A stretch of 64,000 bases of DNA from Acinetobacter pittii (GCF_034064985.1 NZ_CP139249.1:186001-250000), one strand, 5' to 3'. Shown: positions 8,935 through 19,267, counted from the first letter of the stretch. Made by a program: numbers and translations. Notes: generated by a model from the letters alone, not told the origin.

Positions 8935-11900
8935 TTAATCTGTCTCACTGGCAATTTTAAGACCCGATAGCCATGCTCTTAAAGAAGCTGGCTTAAGCGG
9001 TTTTTTGAGTAAAACAATATTCAGTTCTTTCAATTGTTGAGGTAACTCAGGATGAGAGTCGGCTGTAATCAGAGCAACCGGAACATCATGTTGACGATTT
9101 TGCAAAATAAAATCGACACCGAGTTGGTTATTATTTAAATGCTGATCGATAAGCCAGACCTGAATATTCTCTTTTTGAATAATTTCAAGTGCTTGTTCAG
9201 GTTCAGTGGCTTTAAAAACCTCATAACCCCATCGACCTAATAAGCTGCTCATACCCTCAAGAATGGTTTCATCATTGTCTAAACATAAAATTCGGTAAGC
9301 CTTAGTTTTTAAAGGTACTGCCTGTACGGTTGGGGTTATCACTTTTGGAGCTTCTACCACCGGAACCTCAATCATAAAGCAGGAGCCTTTATCGAGTTGC
9401 GAATAGACATGGACTGGATAATTCAACAAACCCGTCATACGCTGCACAATAGCAAGCCCCAAACCTAAACCTTGTTCGCCCCAAGGCGATAAATGCCCAC
9501 AGCGTTCAAATTCTTGAAATAATTTAATACGTTGCTCTTCGGCAATTCCGGGACCTGTATCCCAGACACCAATTCGAATGTGTCCAGGTTTTTGAGCTGA
9601 GCGTAATACGCCAACAATCACTCGGCCTTTGGCGGTATAACGCAGTGCATTACTCACAAAGTTTTGAATAATGCGTCGAATCCACTGTGGATCTGTGTCA
9701 ATCCAGAATGATACATCATGAACTTTTAATGAAATATTTCGCTGTGCAGCAATCGATTTAAACTGGAGTTCAAGATCGCTTAATAAATCGTGCAGAGGGT
9801 AAGGCTGTCTTTTTGGTTGTATGGTGCCGCCTTCCAAACGTGCAATATCGAGTAGGGCAGAGAGCATACTTTCTGCACCATACAGAGCACGGTCAAGTTG
9901 CTGTAGAGTTTGACGATCTTCTTCGGTTGCAATGCTTTGCTCAAGAACAGTACTAAAGAGACGAGCAGCATGCATGGGTTGTAATAAGTCATGACTGGCC
10001 GCAGCAATAAAGCGGCTTTTTGACATATTGGCCATATCGGCTTGTTCGCGCGCCAGCTGTTGCTCGGTTAAAGCATCGGCAAGTTGTTGGGTTCGGTCTT
10101 TTACGCGGGCTTCGAGTATTGCCTCATTTGCACGGAAAGCAGTAATGTCGGCGAACGTTGTAACGAAGCCTCCACCTGAAATAGGATTACCACGCATTTG
10201 AATAACGCGTCCATCTTTACGAATACGTTCAAACTCATGCGCACTTCCGACTTTCATCCAGTGTAAGCGTTTACGAACATGTTCTTCGACTGAACCGGGG
10301 CCACATTCGCCACGTTCAGCGTTATAACGAATCAGATCGGCAATTGGACAACCCACATAGACTAAATCTTTTGGGTAGCCAAATAGTTTTAAATATTGGT
10401 TGTTCCAAGCGACCAAACACATATTTTTATCGACCACACTTACCCCTTGGGTCATGTGGTCAATCATGGTCATCAGCAGGTTTTGATTAAACCGTTGCCA
10501 CTGTGAGGCTTGGTCTAAAATATTGGCGACTTGGCCTAATGCCAAACCATTATTGATCATTGCTGTGGTCAGTAACGTACGTGCAGAGGCTGCGCCGATA
10601 ATGCCAGCTAGATATTGCTCGGTGAATCGCCACCACATGCCATTGGCAATACTATTCGGATTGAGTGTGAGATGATTTTGCTCACAAAAGTTCTCGAACG
10701 CTTGTGTTGTGGGTTGCTCACCCGTAATTCTTTTAGCAAGGGCGAACAGATCACCTACTTTTAAACGTGCAGCATCGTGGGGTAAATAGGTCAAATCGGT
10801 AGAAGTATGTGGTGATGGCAGAGGCTTAGTTTCATAATAAAAAAAGCTTTCTGCCTGAATTTGTTCTGCCACACTTGGGCGGTAAAGTTTAGAAATCCAG
10901 ATATATAAAACAATATTTAAACCGAGAGACCAAATAACGCCGTGGGTTAAAGGTGCAAATGATTCAAAACCAAAAAGTGATTCTGGACGTAATGCATTAA
11001 TTCCCAAAGGACCAAAAAGCAAAATACTTTGGGCTGTTTCTTGATAGGCTTCCGGCAAACTACGTAAGATCGTTGGAAACAGTAATGTGTAACTCCACAT
11101 TAAGAATCCAACAATAAGACCAGCATAGACACCTTGACGACTTCCGCCTCGCCAATACAAGCCACCAATGAGAGCCGGTGCAAACTGGGCAACCGCACTA
11201 AATGCTAATAAACCAAATACTGAAAGCTGGTTAATATCGTTAAAGAAATGGAAGAATAAAAAGCCAAGAAGCATTACTGCGACAATACTAATACGACGGC
11301 TAAATTTAAGAACTTTCGGTAAGTGTTTATCGTGTCGCGAAAGCAACTTGAACCGCCACAGGGCAGGCATAATCAAGTCGTTACTGAGCATGATAGATAA
11401 TGCAACAGATGAAACAAGTAACATACCTGTTGAGGCAGAAAACCCACCTAAAAAGGCCAGTAGGGCTAACCACTCTTGATTATAACTGAGGGGTAATGAG
11501 AGTACTGCAACATCGGGCACTGTTAGGAATTTTGGCGCTGCATGTAAAGCCCAGCTTGCAATCGGGATAATAGCTAGAATCGTTAAAATGAGATAAGCCG
11601 CAAACCATTTACGTGCACCGCGAATATGCTTTTCATCACGTAATTCAACAACCGCTACATGAAACTGTCGGGGTAAACAGATAATTGCGAGGCCTGCCAA
11701 TAATGTCTGAATCCAGAAAGTTTCAGGGACCCCAAATAATTGAACCTCTTGAAAGGTTTGGTTTACGTCGGCTGTGACTTGAACTAAGTTCGCGGGTGCC
11801 TCAAAAATAAAAAATAAAGCGACACAAATCAGTGCGAATAATTTTACAAAAGATTCAAAAGCGACAGCTAACATGAGGCCGCCATGCTGTTCGGTGTTTG

Positions 11901-12432
11901 CAATTTGCCTTGTACCAAAAATCATGGCTAAGATCGCAAGGACACTGGTTAAAAGCAAAACGCTATTGGTGGTCGTATGAATATGAGCATTTTGTTCCAA
12001 TATGACTGATGTACTTAAGGCAATTGCACGTAACTGTAGGGCGAGGTAGGGAATAATCGCAATAACTGCCAAGATCGTAACCAGCGATGCCAATACGCCG
12101 CTTTTGCCATAACGTGCAGCAACAAAGTCGGCAATTGAGGAAATCGCGTGGTGCTGACGTACTCGGCCTAAACGTCGCCAGATATCGTAACCAAACCAGA
12201 CAAATAACAGCGGACCTAAATAAATAGGTAAGAAAATAACACCTTCTCGGACGGCAGCTCCGGTTGCACCATAAAATGTCCAAGATGAACAGTAAACACC
12301 TAAGGTCAAACTAAACAGGAACATCCGGCCACGTGTACTCAGGCGACTAGCATGCTTTTCGCCAAAAAAAGCACAAATGAATAAGAGTGCTATATAAAGT
12401 GTGAGTACCCCAATAATCAGCCAGCTGTTCAT
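8935..12432 (-). CDS. SLC5-fused hybrid sensor histidine kinase, CrbS/MxtR-like
   Basis: The 1165-residue protein starts with a sodium:solute symporter-like module of about 13 helices (residues 1-520), followed by a linker, a PAS domain near 640-760 and a coiled coil (ARVKDRTQQLADAL). The HisKA domain carries phospho-acceptor His814 in AAASHDLLQPMHAARL. The ATPase domain shows N, G1 and G2 boxes (NFVSNALRY, DTGPGIAEE, GLGLGLAIV), and a C-terminal receiver has acceptor Asp1096 in WLIDQHL. CrbS/MxtR kinases with this architecture control acetate assimilation genes through LuxR-type regulators. Here it is divergent from DUF485-actP and near acs and a LuxR-type regulator. Whether the transporter part moves or only senses a solute is unknown. 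Confidence 0.9.
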   Translation of the reverse strand: MNSWLIIGVLTLYIALLFICAFFGEKHASRLSTRGRMFLFSLTLGVYCSSWTFYGATGAAVREGVIFLPIYLGPLLFVWFGYDIWRRLGRVRQHHAISSIADFVAARYGKSGVLASLVTILAVIAIIPYLALQLRAIALSTSVILEQNAHIHTTTNSVLLLTSVLAILAMIFGTRQIANTEQHGGLMLAVAFESFVKLFALICVALFFIFEAPANLVQVTADVNQTFQEVQLFGVPETFWIQTLLAGLAIICLPRQFHVAVVELRDEKHIRGARKWFAAYLILTILAIIPIASWALHAAPKFLTVPDVAVLSLPLSYNQEWLALLAFLGGFSASTGMLLVSSVALSIMLSNDLIMPALWRFKLLSRHDKHLPKVLKFSRRISIVAVMLLGFLFFHFFNDINQLSVFGLLAFSAVAQFAPALIGGLYWRGGSRQGVYAGLIVGFLMWSYTLLFPTILRSLPEAYQETAQSILLFGPLGINALRPESLFGFESFAPLTHGVIWSLGLNIVLYIWISKLYRPSVAEQIQAESFFYYETKPLPSPHTSTDLTYLPHDAARLKVGDLFALAKRITGEQPTTQAFENFCEQNHLTLNPNSIANGMWWRFTEQYLAGIIGAASARTLLTTAMINNGLALGQVANILDQASQWQRFNQNLLMTMIDHMTQGVSVVDKNMCLVAWNNQYLKLFGYPKDLVYVGCPIADLIRYNAERGECGPGSVEEHVRKRLHWMKVGSAHEFERIRKDGRVIQMRGNPISGGGFVTTFADITAFRANEAILEARVKDRTQQLADALTEQQLAREQADMANMSKSRFIAAASHDLLQPMHAARLFSTVLEQSIATEEDRQTLQQLDRALYGAESMLSALLDIARLEGGTIQPKRQPYPLHDLLSDLELQFKSIAAQRNISLKVHDVSFWIDTDPQWIRRIIQNFVSNALRYTAKGRVIVGVLRSAQKPGHIRIGVWDTGPGIAEEQRIKLFQEFERCGHLSPWGEQGLGLGLAIVQRMTGLLNYPVHVYSQLDKGSCFMIEVPVVEAPKVITPTVQAVPLKTKAYRILCLDNDETILEGMSSLLGRWGYEVFKATEPEQALEIIQKENIQVWLIDQHLNNNQLGVDFILQNRQHDVPVALITADSHPELPQQLKELNIVLLKKPLKPASLRAWLSGLKIASETD

Positions 12433-12508
12433 ATGACCTACATGATTAAAACCTTGTGCCTATCATACCCCAAGCAGGAACAAAGCTATAAATTGATTAA
12501 ATTTTAAC

Positions 12509-12518
12509 GACCAAAGTC
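12509..12518 (+). promoter_or_regulatory. GACCAAAGTC motif upstream of DUF485-actP
   Basis: Identical to the ten bases before acs, placed 96 bp before the DUF485 start in the region shared with the divergent kinase gene. It is a candidate activator site for the acetate-responsive regulator; this is inference from position and recurrence. Confidence 0.45.
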
Positions 12519-12614
12519 TAAGTTACGAATTACACGTAATTTTGCTAATTTGAATAATGAGAAACTACTATTAAAAAAGTGACCAAGGTTGGGCACAGGG
12601 CAAGGAGTTTGGTT

Positions 12615-12947
12615 ATGGATCAAAGCCAAGTAGAAAAGATTCTACACAATCCAAAGTTTCAGAAAATGGTCAAGAAAAAAAGTGCATTAAGCTGGACGCT
12701 CACAATCATTATGTTAGTGCTTTATGTGGGCTTTATGCTACTTGTTGGCTACAACAAAGAATTTTTGATGAGTTCATTTAGTGGTGGTGTAACGACATGG
12801 GGTATTCCACTAGGCTTAGGAATTATCGTTTTATCTTTCCTACTGTGTGGCGTGTATTCCTATATCGCAAACAATACCCTTGACCAGTTGAGTGAAGAAG
12901 CGTTGAAGGAAGTTGAAGCCATCACGCATGAGAAAGGATTACACTAA
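12615..12947 (+). CDS. DUF485 membrane protein, acetate permease companion
   Basis: A 110-residue inner-membrane protein with two hydrophobic helices: one in [20 protein letters not shown] and one in [20 protein letters not shown]. Between them lie a KEF segment and the family-typical [14 protein letters not shown] sits 7 bases before the ATG at 12615, so the start 36 bases earlier is rejected. DUF485 genes (yjcH in E. coli) almost always precede actP and are thought to assist the permease, though the mechanism is unknown. The stop is one base from the actP start, so the two are translationally linked. Confidence 0.9.
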   Translation: MDQSQVEKILHNPKFQKMVKKKSALSWTLTIIMLVLYVGFMLLVGYNKEFLMSSFSGGVTTWGIPLGLGIIVLSFLLCGVYSYIANNTLDQLSEEALKEVEAITHEKGLH

Positions 12948-12948
12948 T

Positions 12949-14664
12949 ATGAAATGGAATTCATTAAAAGCGAAAGCCTTATTGGCAGCAGCATCGCTAT
13001 ATTCAACTGTTGCTATGGCAAGCCCGGACTTAGGTGAAGCAGAGCAACAAGCTACCAACTGGCACGCTATCATCATGTTTGTCATCTTTGTTGGTTTCAC
13101 TTTGTTTATTACTAAGTGGGCTGCAAAACAAACTCAATCAGCACAAGATTTCTATACCGCAGGGGGCGGAATCAGCGGTTTCCAAAACGGATTGGCAATT
13201 GCCGGTGACTATATGTCAGCTGCATCTTTCCTCGGTATTTCCGCGATGGTGTTTAGTTCGGGTTTTGATGGCTTACTTTATTCTCTTGGGTTTATGGTAG
13301 GTTGGCCAATCGTTTTATTCTTGGTTGCAGAGCGTTTACGTAACCTCGGTAAATACAATCTTTCAGATGTAGTGTCATTCCGTCTCGAAGAAAAACCGGT
13401 CCGTACCTTAGCTGCCTTAAGCTCGCTTGTTGTTGTTGCATTTTACTTGATTGCTCAAATGGTAGGCGCGGGCCAGCTCATCAAATTACTATTTGGTTTG
13501 AACTACAACATCGCTGTTGTCATCGTTGGTCTATTAATGATGGCATATGTGATCTTTGGTGGCATGTTGGCAACAACATGGGTACAGATCATTAAAGCGG
13601 TTATGTTGCTTAGTGGTGCGACTTTCATGGCATTCATGGTGATGAAAGCGGTTGGTTTCAGCTTCAGCAACATGTTCACTCAATCAATTGAAGTATTCAG
13701 TAAAGTTCACAGCGTAAGCTTTGAAGAAGCTGCAAAAATTATGGGTCCAGGTAAACTTGCCGCAAACCCGATTGATGCATTGTCTCTTGGCTTAGCACTC
13801 ATGTTTGGTACAGCGGGTCTTCCACACATTCTTATGCGTTTCTTCACTGTAAAAGACGCAAAAGAAGCACGTAAATCGGTTGTGGTTGCGACAGGTTTCA
13901 TTGGTTACTTCTATCTTTTAACTTTCATTATTGGTTTCGGTGCGATCCTTTTCGTATCAAACAACCCACAGTTCCTTGATGTTGCGAAAATGGCGGTATC
14001 AGGCAAGCTTGAGCTCGTTGGTGGTAATAATATGGCAGCCGTGCATTTAAGTGACGCTTTAGGCGGTGACTTATTCATGGGCTTCATTTCAGCAGTAGCG
14101 TTCGCAACGATTCTTGCTGTTGTTGCTGGTTTAACACTTTCAGGTGCATCTGCAATCTCACACGACTTATACGCTAACGTATTCAAAAAAGGTCAAACGA
14201 CTCCAGCTTCAGAACTTCGTATGTCAAAAATTGCGACACTTGGTTTAGCAATCTTTGCCATGATTTTGGGTATCTTGTTTGAAAAACAAAACGTAGCATT
14301 CATGGTGGGCTTAGCGTTCTCTGTGGCATGTTGTGCGAACTTCCCTATTCTTGTTCTATCAATGTTCTGGAAAGGTTTAACCACTCGTGGTGCAGTTATC
14401 GGTGGTGTAGTTGGTCTTGTAACAGCGGTAGTACTTATTGTTCTGTCTAAAGCGGTTTGGGTAGATACTTTAAAAATCTCTGATACACCAGTTAACCCAT
14501 TCAATGGTCCTGCATTATTTGCGATGCCATTGTCATTCCTTTGCTGTTGGTTCTTCTCGGTGACTGACAACTCTGCACGTGCTAAACAAGAGCGTGCTGC
14601 ATTCGATGCCCAATATGTTCGTTCAATGACAGGTATCGGTGCTTCTGGTGCGTCAGATCACTAA
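12949..14664 (+). CDS. actP: Cation/acetate symporter ActP
   Basis: The 571-residue protein has an N-terminal leader ([24 protein letters not shown]) and about 13 membrane helices of the sodium:solute symporter family. Typical motifs are [30 protein letters not shown] and [15 protein letters not shown]. It imports acetate and related short carboxylates for Acs. The ATG at 12949 has AGAAAGGA upstream and follows the DUF485 stop by one base; a start 36 bases earlier would overlap that gene. E. coli ActP is 549 residues. A terminator follows at 14691. Confidence 0.93.
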   Translation: MKWNSLKAKALLAAASLYSTVAMASPDLGEAEQQATNWHAIIMFVIFVGFTLFITKWAAKQTQSAQDFYTAGGGISGFQNGLAIAGDYMSAASFLGISAMVFSSGFDGLLYSLGFMVGWPIVLFLVAERLRNLGKYNLSDVVSFRLEEKPVRTLAALSSLVVVAFYLIAQMVGAGQLIKLLFGLNYNIAVVIVGLLMMAYVIFGGMLATTWVQIIKAVMLLSGATFMAFMVMKAVGFSFSNMFTQSIEVFSKVHSVSFEEAAKIMGPGKLAANPIDALSLGLALMFGTAGLPHILMRFFTVKDAKEARKSVVVATGFIGYFYLLTFIIGFGAILFVSNNPQFLDVAKMAVSGKLELVGGNNMAAVHLSDALGGDLFMGFISAVAFATILAVVAGLTLSGASAISHDLYANVFKKGQTTPASELRMSKIATLGLAIFAMILGILFEKQNVAFMVGLAFSVACCANFPILVLSMFWKGLTTRGAVIGGVVGLVTAVVLIVLSKAVWVDTLKISDTPVNPFNGPALFAMPLSFLCCWFFSVTDNSARAKQERAAFDAQYVRSMTGIGASGASDH

Positions 14665-14690
14665 AATCAATACTGAGTAATTACCTCATT

Positions 14691-14713
14691 AAAAGCCCTT
14701 AGGGGCTTTTTTT
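14691..14713 (+). terminator. Rho-independent terminator after actP
   Basis: AAAAGCCCC-type stem (AAGCCCTTAGGGGCTT) followed by seven T residues. Confidence 0.88.
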
Positions 14714-14831
14714 GTTTATCTTATATACTGAGATGAAAGAGTTTTTTAATAAAGAACAACTTGTTTATCCTATTTTTTGTACAGTATGATTTTCTATAAT
14801 TCAAAATATAACGAAAAAGGAAAATAATTAA

Positions 14832-15524
14832 ATGCGCTCTATTATCGAGTTCTGGGCGAGCTTTCGATTGCTACCTTCTGCGTGGCTGTTGCTGGTTCAG
14901 TTTGTTTTATTGATCTTAGCTATGCTGACCTTTCACGATGCATCTTATAGAACTCTCACTTGGGCATTAGGAGTACTTGCCTTACTCATTATTGCCAAAG
15001 TGATTCGCCAAACCCCCATGTTTACTTTTCTGGGTCTAAGCTTTGTCAGTGGAGCGATTATATCTTCGGTCTTTATTTTATTAGGCTATAGCAATTTAAC
15101 GATCCAGATATTTGCTCATAGTTGTGAAGCGTTAGCTTATTTTTCGGCAGCGTATGGTTTATTTCGTTATATGTTTGCTGACCGATATTTAACAAGAGAT
15201 GAATTATTTGCAGCGGCTGCAGTTTTTACTCTGCTGGCTTGGGGCTTTGCATTTCTCTATAACATTTGTCAGCTATTGATTCCTGCTAGCTTCCAAAATC
15301 CAAATAATACTCATCATTTACAGACGTGGTTAGATCTACTCTTCCTGAGTTTTAGCTTACAGTCAGCGACAGGCTTATCTGATTTAATGCCGCTTAGTCC
15401 GCCAGCACGCGTTTTAGCGATGCTACAAATGTTTTGCGGCGTGATGTATCTCGCTTTGATTGTTACACGTTTGATTGCTCTACAGTATATTGCTCATCCT
15501 CCAAGGAGAAATACCGACAAATAA
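14832..15524 (+). CDS. Ion channel-like membrane protein with an atypical pore motif
   Basis: The 230 residues contain about six hydrophobic helices. The C-terminal part resembles a two-helix ion channel: a pore-helix-like LLFLSFSLQSATGLSDLMPL followed by a final helix (MLQMFCGVMYLALIVTRLI). In potassium channels this position has a TVGYGD-type filter; here it reads TGLSD, so potassium selectivity should not be assumed. AAGGAAAA precedes the ATG. It stands alone between actP and the BCCT transporter. Membrane location is secure, channel activity is inferred from pattern. Confidence 0.75.
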   Translation: MRSIIEFWASFRLLPSAWLLLVQFVLLILAMLTFHDASYRTLTWALGVLALLIIAKVIRQTPMFTFLGLSFVSGAIISSVFILLGYSNLTIQIFAHSCEALAYFSAAYGLFRYMFADRYLTRDELFAAAAVFTLLAWGFAFLYNICQLLIPASFQNPNNTHHLQTWLDLLFLSFSLQSATGLSDLMPLSPPARVLAMLQMFCGVMYLALIVTRLIALQYIAHPPRRNTDK

Positions 15525-15691
15525 AGAAGAAGGTGTTTCAATTTGTTTACACCTTTGTAACTGCAATATTATTTAAGTTTATTTAGAGTATTATCGGCTT
15601 TCTCTATTGAAAGATTTAACTTTGTTCATTCCGTGAATATCTTTATTGGCTTAATGCCTGTCACTTTTCATTAAAATAACATGGAGGAGTT

Positions 15692-17659
15692 ATGCCTTCC
15701 AAACAACCAGGTTGGTTCGCAAACGTTAATCCTAACGTATTTTTTGGTACGGTCATTATTATTGCCTTATTTTTAGCAGTTGTGGTGATCGCCCCGAGTT
15801 CCTTTGAACTTCTAACGCAGCAATTAAAACAATGGATTACCGATTCATTTAGCTGGTTTTATGTTTTATCTGTTGCCTTCTTTCTCATTTTATTGATTTA
15901 TATCGCCTGCTCATCAATAGGCCGGATTAAGTTAGGGCCTGATCACAGCCAGCCTGAATATAATAATGGGTCTTGGTTTGCCATGCTGTTTACAGCAGGG
16001 ATGGGAATCGGTCTCATGTTCTTCGGTGTTGCCGAACCCGTCATGCATTATGTTAATCCACCGAGTGGGGATGCCCAGACTATTGATGCAGCTCAGCAAG
16101 CGCTCAGAGTAACCTTCTTCCACTGGGGCTTACATGCATGGGCAATTTATGCAGTAGTGGGATTGGCATTGGCTTATTTTGCTTATCGACATAATTTACC
16201 TTTAAAGACCCGTTCAGCACTCTATCCGCTCATTGGTAAAAAGATTTATGGACCATGGGGCGACAGCATCGATATATTCGCGACCATTGGTACGGTATTT
16301 GGTGTAGCGACTTCTCTCGGGTTCGGTGTTACTCAGATTAACTCGGGTTTACATTATTTGTTCGGTGTTGAGCAAAGCACCCATATTCAAGTTTTACTCA
16401 TTATTTTTGTGAGTATTTTAGCCTCCTTATCTGTATTCTTAGGTCTTGATAAAGGGGTAAAACGCTTATCAGAGCTAAACTTAGTCTTAGCCTTAATCTT
16501 ATTACTATTTGTTTTTATCGCCGGTCCAAGTATCTATTTACTCCAAACCACTATTCAAAACACTGGGCAATATATCTCTAATCTTTTTACCATGACATTC
16601 AATTTATACGCTTATCAGCCGAATGGATGGATTGGTGGTTGGACAATTTTATATTGGGCTTGGTGGATTTCTTGGTCGCCATTTGTGGGTATGTTTATCG
16701 CAAGGGTTTCACGTGGTCGTACCATTCGAGAATTTATTGTAGGGGTTCTCCTCATCCCGACAGGCTTTACCATTATCTGGATGGGCTTTTTAGGAAACGC
16801 TGCATTATTTAGCATTATTCATGAACATCAAACCACTCTCATTCAGGCTGTTCAGCAAGACTCATCAGTTGCACTGTTTGAATTCTTAGGGCACTTGCCA
16901 TGGTCAGGTGTCATGAATATTCTGGCTACCGTTCTAGTGGTTTTATTCTTTGTGACCTCTGCTGATTCGGGAGCATTGGTAACAGACTACTTAACTGCAA
17001 AAACTGAAAATTCACCAACTTGGCAGCGTTTGTTCTGGACAGTACTAATGGCTGTACTCGCCATTATTTTATTGTTAGTCGGTGGTTTGGCTGCACTTCA
17101 ATCTTCAATCATTATGAGCGCATTGCCGTTTACTGTGGTTATGCTGTTCATGAGTTGGGGATTAATAAAAGCATTACATCTTGATGTTACGAAAATGCAG
17201 GCAATTCAGGAAGCACGTATTACACCACGTGCCATTCATAATCCAAGAAGCTGGCAACAGCGGCTAGGTTTAATCATGCACTATCCTCATAGTGAAGAAG
17301 AGGTTAGAGAATATATCGAAAAACAAGTGGCTCGTGCGTTTGAAAATATCAAACATGAATTTAGACGCCGTCATTTAGAAGTTTCAATTACTCAACTTGA
17401 GGATGGGATGCAACTTCGAGTCGATCATCACAATGAAATTAATTTTATTTATAAAGTTGTTTCACGTGAAACAGTGCCGCCAAGTTTTTTAATCGGACGT
17501 ACTGAGGCTGAAGATGGGCAATATTTCCAAGCTGAAGTCTTTTTAAGAGAGGGTGGGCAGAACTATGATGTAATGGATTGGACTCAAGAAGATTTAATTC
17601 AAGACATTATTGATCAGTATGAACGTCATTTATATTTCTTAAATATTGTACGAAGTTAA
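15692..17659 (+). CDS. BCCT-family transporter (choline/betaine type, BetT-like)
   Basis: The 655-residue inner-membrane carrier has about 12 helices and BCCT hallmarks: GMGIGLMFFGVAEPVMHY, the tryptophan-rich WAWWISWSPFVGMFIARVSRGRTIREF, and FFVTSADSGALVTDYL. The long cytoplasmic tail (about 510-655) with YIEKQVARAFENIKHEF and a C-terminal YDVMDWTQEDLIQDIIDQYERHL resembles the osmosensing tail of proton-coupled BetT. It probably imports choline or a related quaternary amine; the exact substrate cannot be read from sequence. GGAGGAG precedes the ATG. Terminator at 17671. Confidence 0.9.
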   Translation: MPSKQPGWFANVNPNVFFGTVIIIALFLAVVVIAPSSFELLTQQLKQWITDSFSWFYVLSVAFFLILLIYIACSSIGRIKLGPDHSQPEYNNGSWFAMLFTAGMGIGLMFFGVAEPVMHYVNPPSGDAQTIDAAQQALRVTFFHWGLHAWAIYAVVGLALAYFAYRHNLPLKTRSALYPLIGKKIYGPWGDSIDIFATIGTVFGVATSLGFGVTQINSGLHYLFGVEQSTHIQVLLIIFVSILASLSVFLGLDKGVKRLSELNLVLALILLLFVFIAGPSIYLLQTTIQNTGQYISNLFTMTFNLYAYQPNGWIGGWTILYWAWWISWSPFVGMFIARVSRGRTIREFIVGVLLIPTGFTIIWMGFLGNAALFSIIHEHQTTLIQAVQQDSSVALFEFLGHLPWSGVMNILATVLVVLFFVTSADSGALVTDYLTAKTENSPTWQRLFWTVLMAVLAIILLLVGGLAALQSSIIMSALPFTVVMLFMSWGLIKALHLDVTKMQAIQEARITPRAIHNPRSWQQRLGLIMHYPHSEEEVREYIEKQVARAFENIKHEFRRRHLEVSITQLEDGMQLRVDHHNEINFIYKVVSRETVPPSFLIGRTEAEDGQYFQAEVFLREGGQNYDVMDWTQEDLIQDIIDQYERHLYFLNIVRS

Positions 17660-17670
17660 TCTTTAGCTGT

Positions 17671-17700
17671 AAAAAAAGGACTCAAATGAGTCCTTTTTTT
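17671..17700. terminator. Bidirectional terminator between the BCCT transporter and the porin gene
   Basis: AAAAAAAGGACTC, an AAAT loop and GAGTCCTTTTTTT form a strong hairpin with A and T runs on both sides. Confidence 0.9.
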
Positions 17701-17720
17701 AATTCGATTTCTAATTTAAA

Positions 17721-18629
17721 TTAGAAACGGAATTTAGTATTTAAACCGATAGTTTGTGTATCGTAGCTAGTAGACGCATTTTTAACGTCAGCTTTCATGT
17801 AAGATGCACCAACTGCTAAAGCTGGAGTAATGAAGTAGTTTACGTTACCACCCCAAGCTTGACGGAATTCACCAAGATCATTGCCTTTGATGTCAGCTGA
17901 ACCATCGTTACCAATGAACGATGCGCCAACGCTTAACTTAGGAGTTAAGTAAAGGTCAGTTTTTAAACCATATTGATTTTCTTGACCGAAAGCACCAGCA
18001 GCTTCAAAACCAATTGCCATGTTAGTTCCATCGATTGGACCTACATATTTAGCACGAGCTGTAACAGCATCTTGGTCGTCTTGGATCGCAGCAGTTTGGT
18101 TCACAGCAGAGTAGATACCGTTGCTGATGATGCCAAAGTTGTCTAAAGCGAATTGGTTAGCAACACTTGTATAACCAACAGTCATCAAGAAGTTAGGTAG
18201 CAACATAGCACCAACTTCTAATGCATAACGGTCACCGTTGTCATCACGAGAGATAGCGTTTTTACCATCAACATCAGTGTGGTTATAAGTTGCGCTAGCG
18301 TATACAGGAAGGTAAGGAGTAGGAACGTAAGCCTCACCTTTAACACCGTATGTACCAACGTGGTAGTTTAAACCGTTGTTTTGGTCATACTGTTGGTAGC
18401 TATAACCTAAAGATACGCTAGAAGCTTGGTTCAAGAAAGCTGCTTCAGCTAAAGGACCTTTAGCGGTATCAACATTTTTTAAATAGAATGTACCAGCAAC
18501 GTCACCAGTGAAGTTTTTATCATTTGCAGTTGTGTCAACGTATTCAGATTGACCTTGAACTTCAAATTGATAAGCATGAGCACCGGTCATGGCTAATAAT
18601 ACAGCAGTGGCTAAACCAAGTTTTTTCAT
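17721..18629 (-). CDS. Outer-membrane porin Omp33-36
   Basis: The 302-residue protein has a signal peptide (MKKLGLATAVLLAMTGAHA) and mature start YQFEVQGQSEYVD. Alternating amphipathic beta strands lead to a C-terminal aromatic residue in LNTKFRF, typical of outer-membrane barrels. The sequence matches what I recall of A. baumannii Omp33-36, a water-permeable porin linked in the literature to virulence, host-cell cytotoxicity and, when lost, to carbapenem resistance. The ATG at 18629 is preferred because it begins the signal peptide; upstream in-frame ATGs add residues before it. The gene is intact here. A 1-kb gene-free region lies upstream. Confidence 0.93.
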   Translation of the reverse strand: MKKLGLATAVLLAMTGAHAYQFEVQGQSEYVDTTANDKNFTGDVAGTFYLKNVDTAKGPLAEAAFLNQASSVSLGYSYQQYDQNNGLNYHVGTYGVKGEAYVPTPYLPVYASATYNHTDVDGKNAISRDDNGDRYALEVGAMLLPNFLMTVGYTSVANQFALDNFGIISNGIYSAVNQTAAIQDDQDAVTARAKYVGPIDGTNMAIGFEAAGAFGQENQYGLKTDLYLTPKLSVGASFIGNDGSADIKGNDLGEFRQAWGGNVNYFITPALAVGASYMKADVKNASTSYDTQTIGLNTKFRF

Positions 18630-19147
18630 AATCATTTCCAGCATTAACAAGAGATAAAGCTGGGGTCATTGTATTGTAACAATTTATGAAGTCAATAATA
18701 TAGAAAAGGTAATGTTAAAGATATTTGACACTTATGTTAAAATTGGTGAAAAACTAATCAAATGAAAAGTGAATTGTCAACCTGATAAAAAAATGAACAT
18801 TTACAATAAGCTAATAATTATATTTCGTTATGAATTAAGAAGTAAATATTAAAAAGATATTACAATTGCTATTGGAAAAACAGATTATGTTGATCGGTTT
18901 TAACATTAATAAAAGTATCGCTTTGTTTACAAAGTGGGTAAAAAATGGCCATTTTATTATCTAATTTGTTTTATTTTGAGGAATAGTTAACAATATTTAG
19001 ATTAGTTTAGCTAAAAAATTTAACTATTCTTAATTATTATATAAGTGAATAAAGTAAAAGAAATCTCTATTTTAAGTTAAAAAAACGATTAAAGTTTTAA
19101 TTCTGATTAATTTAATCAACTTTACAAAAGTAGAGATAAATCACATA

Positions 19148-19267
19148 ATTCAGTGGCAAAGTTCACTGCCTAACGTTTTTAGGATTTAAAGTGCTTGCCC
19201 AGATACGATGTGTATACCACATCAGACTTTACGAGCTCAGCTTTCCCCAAGGTTGAGCTTTTTTTTA
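19148..19267 (+). ncRNA. Candidate small RNA ending in a Rho-independent terminator
   Basis: Three hairpins follow one another. CAGTG/CACTG lies at 19151-19168 and GATGTG/CACATC at 19207-19223. A terminator stem AGCTCAGCTT/AAGGTTGAGCT at 19234-19259 is followed by eight T residues. There is no open reading frame before the terminator and the neighbouring genes are far away, so the terminator implies a short independent transcript. The 5' end is uncertain and the family is not recognised. Confidence 0.45.

Noticed and set aside
14832..15524. A potassium channel
   Set aside because: The selectivity filter signature is absent, so only an ion channel-like label is justified.
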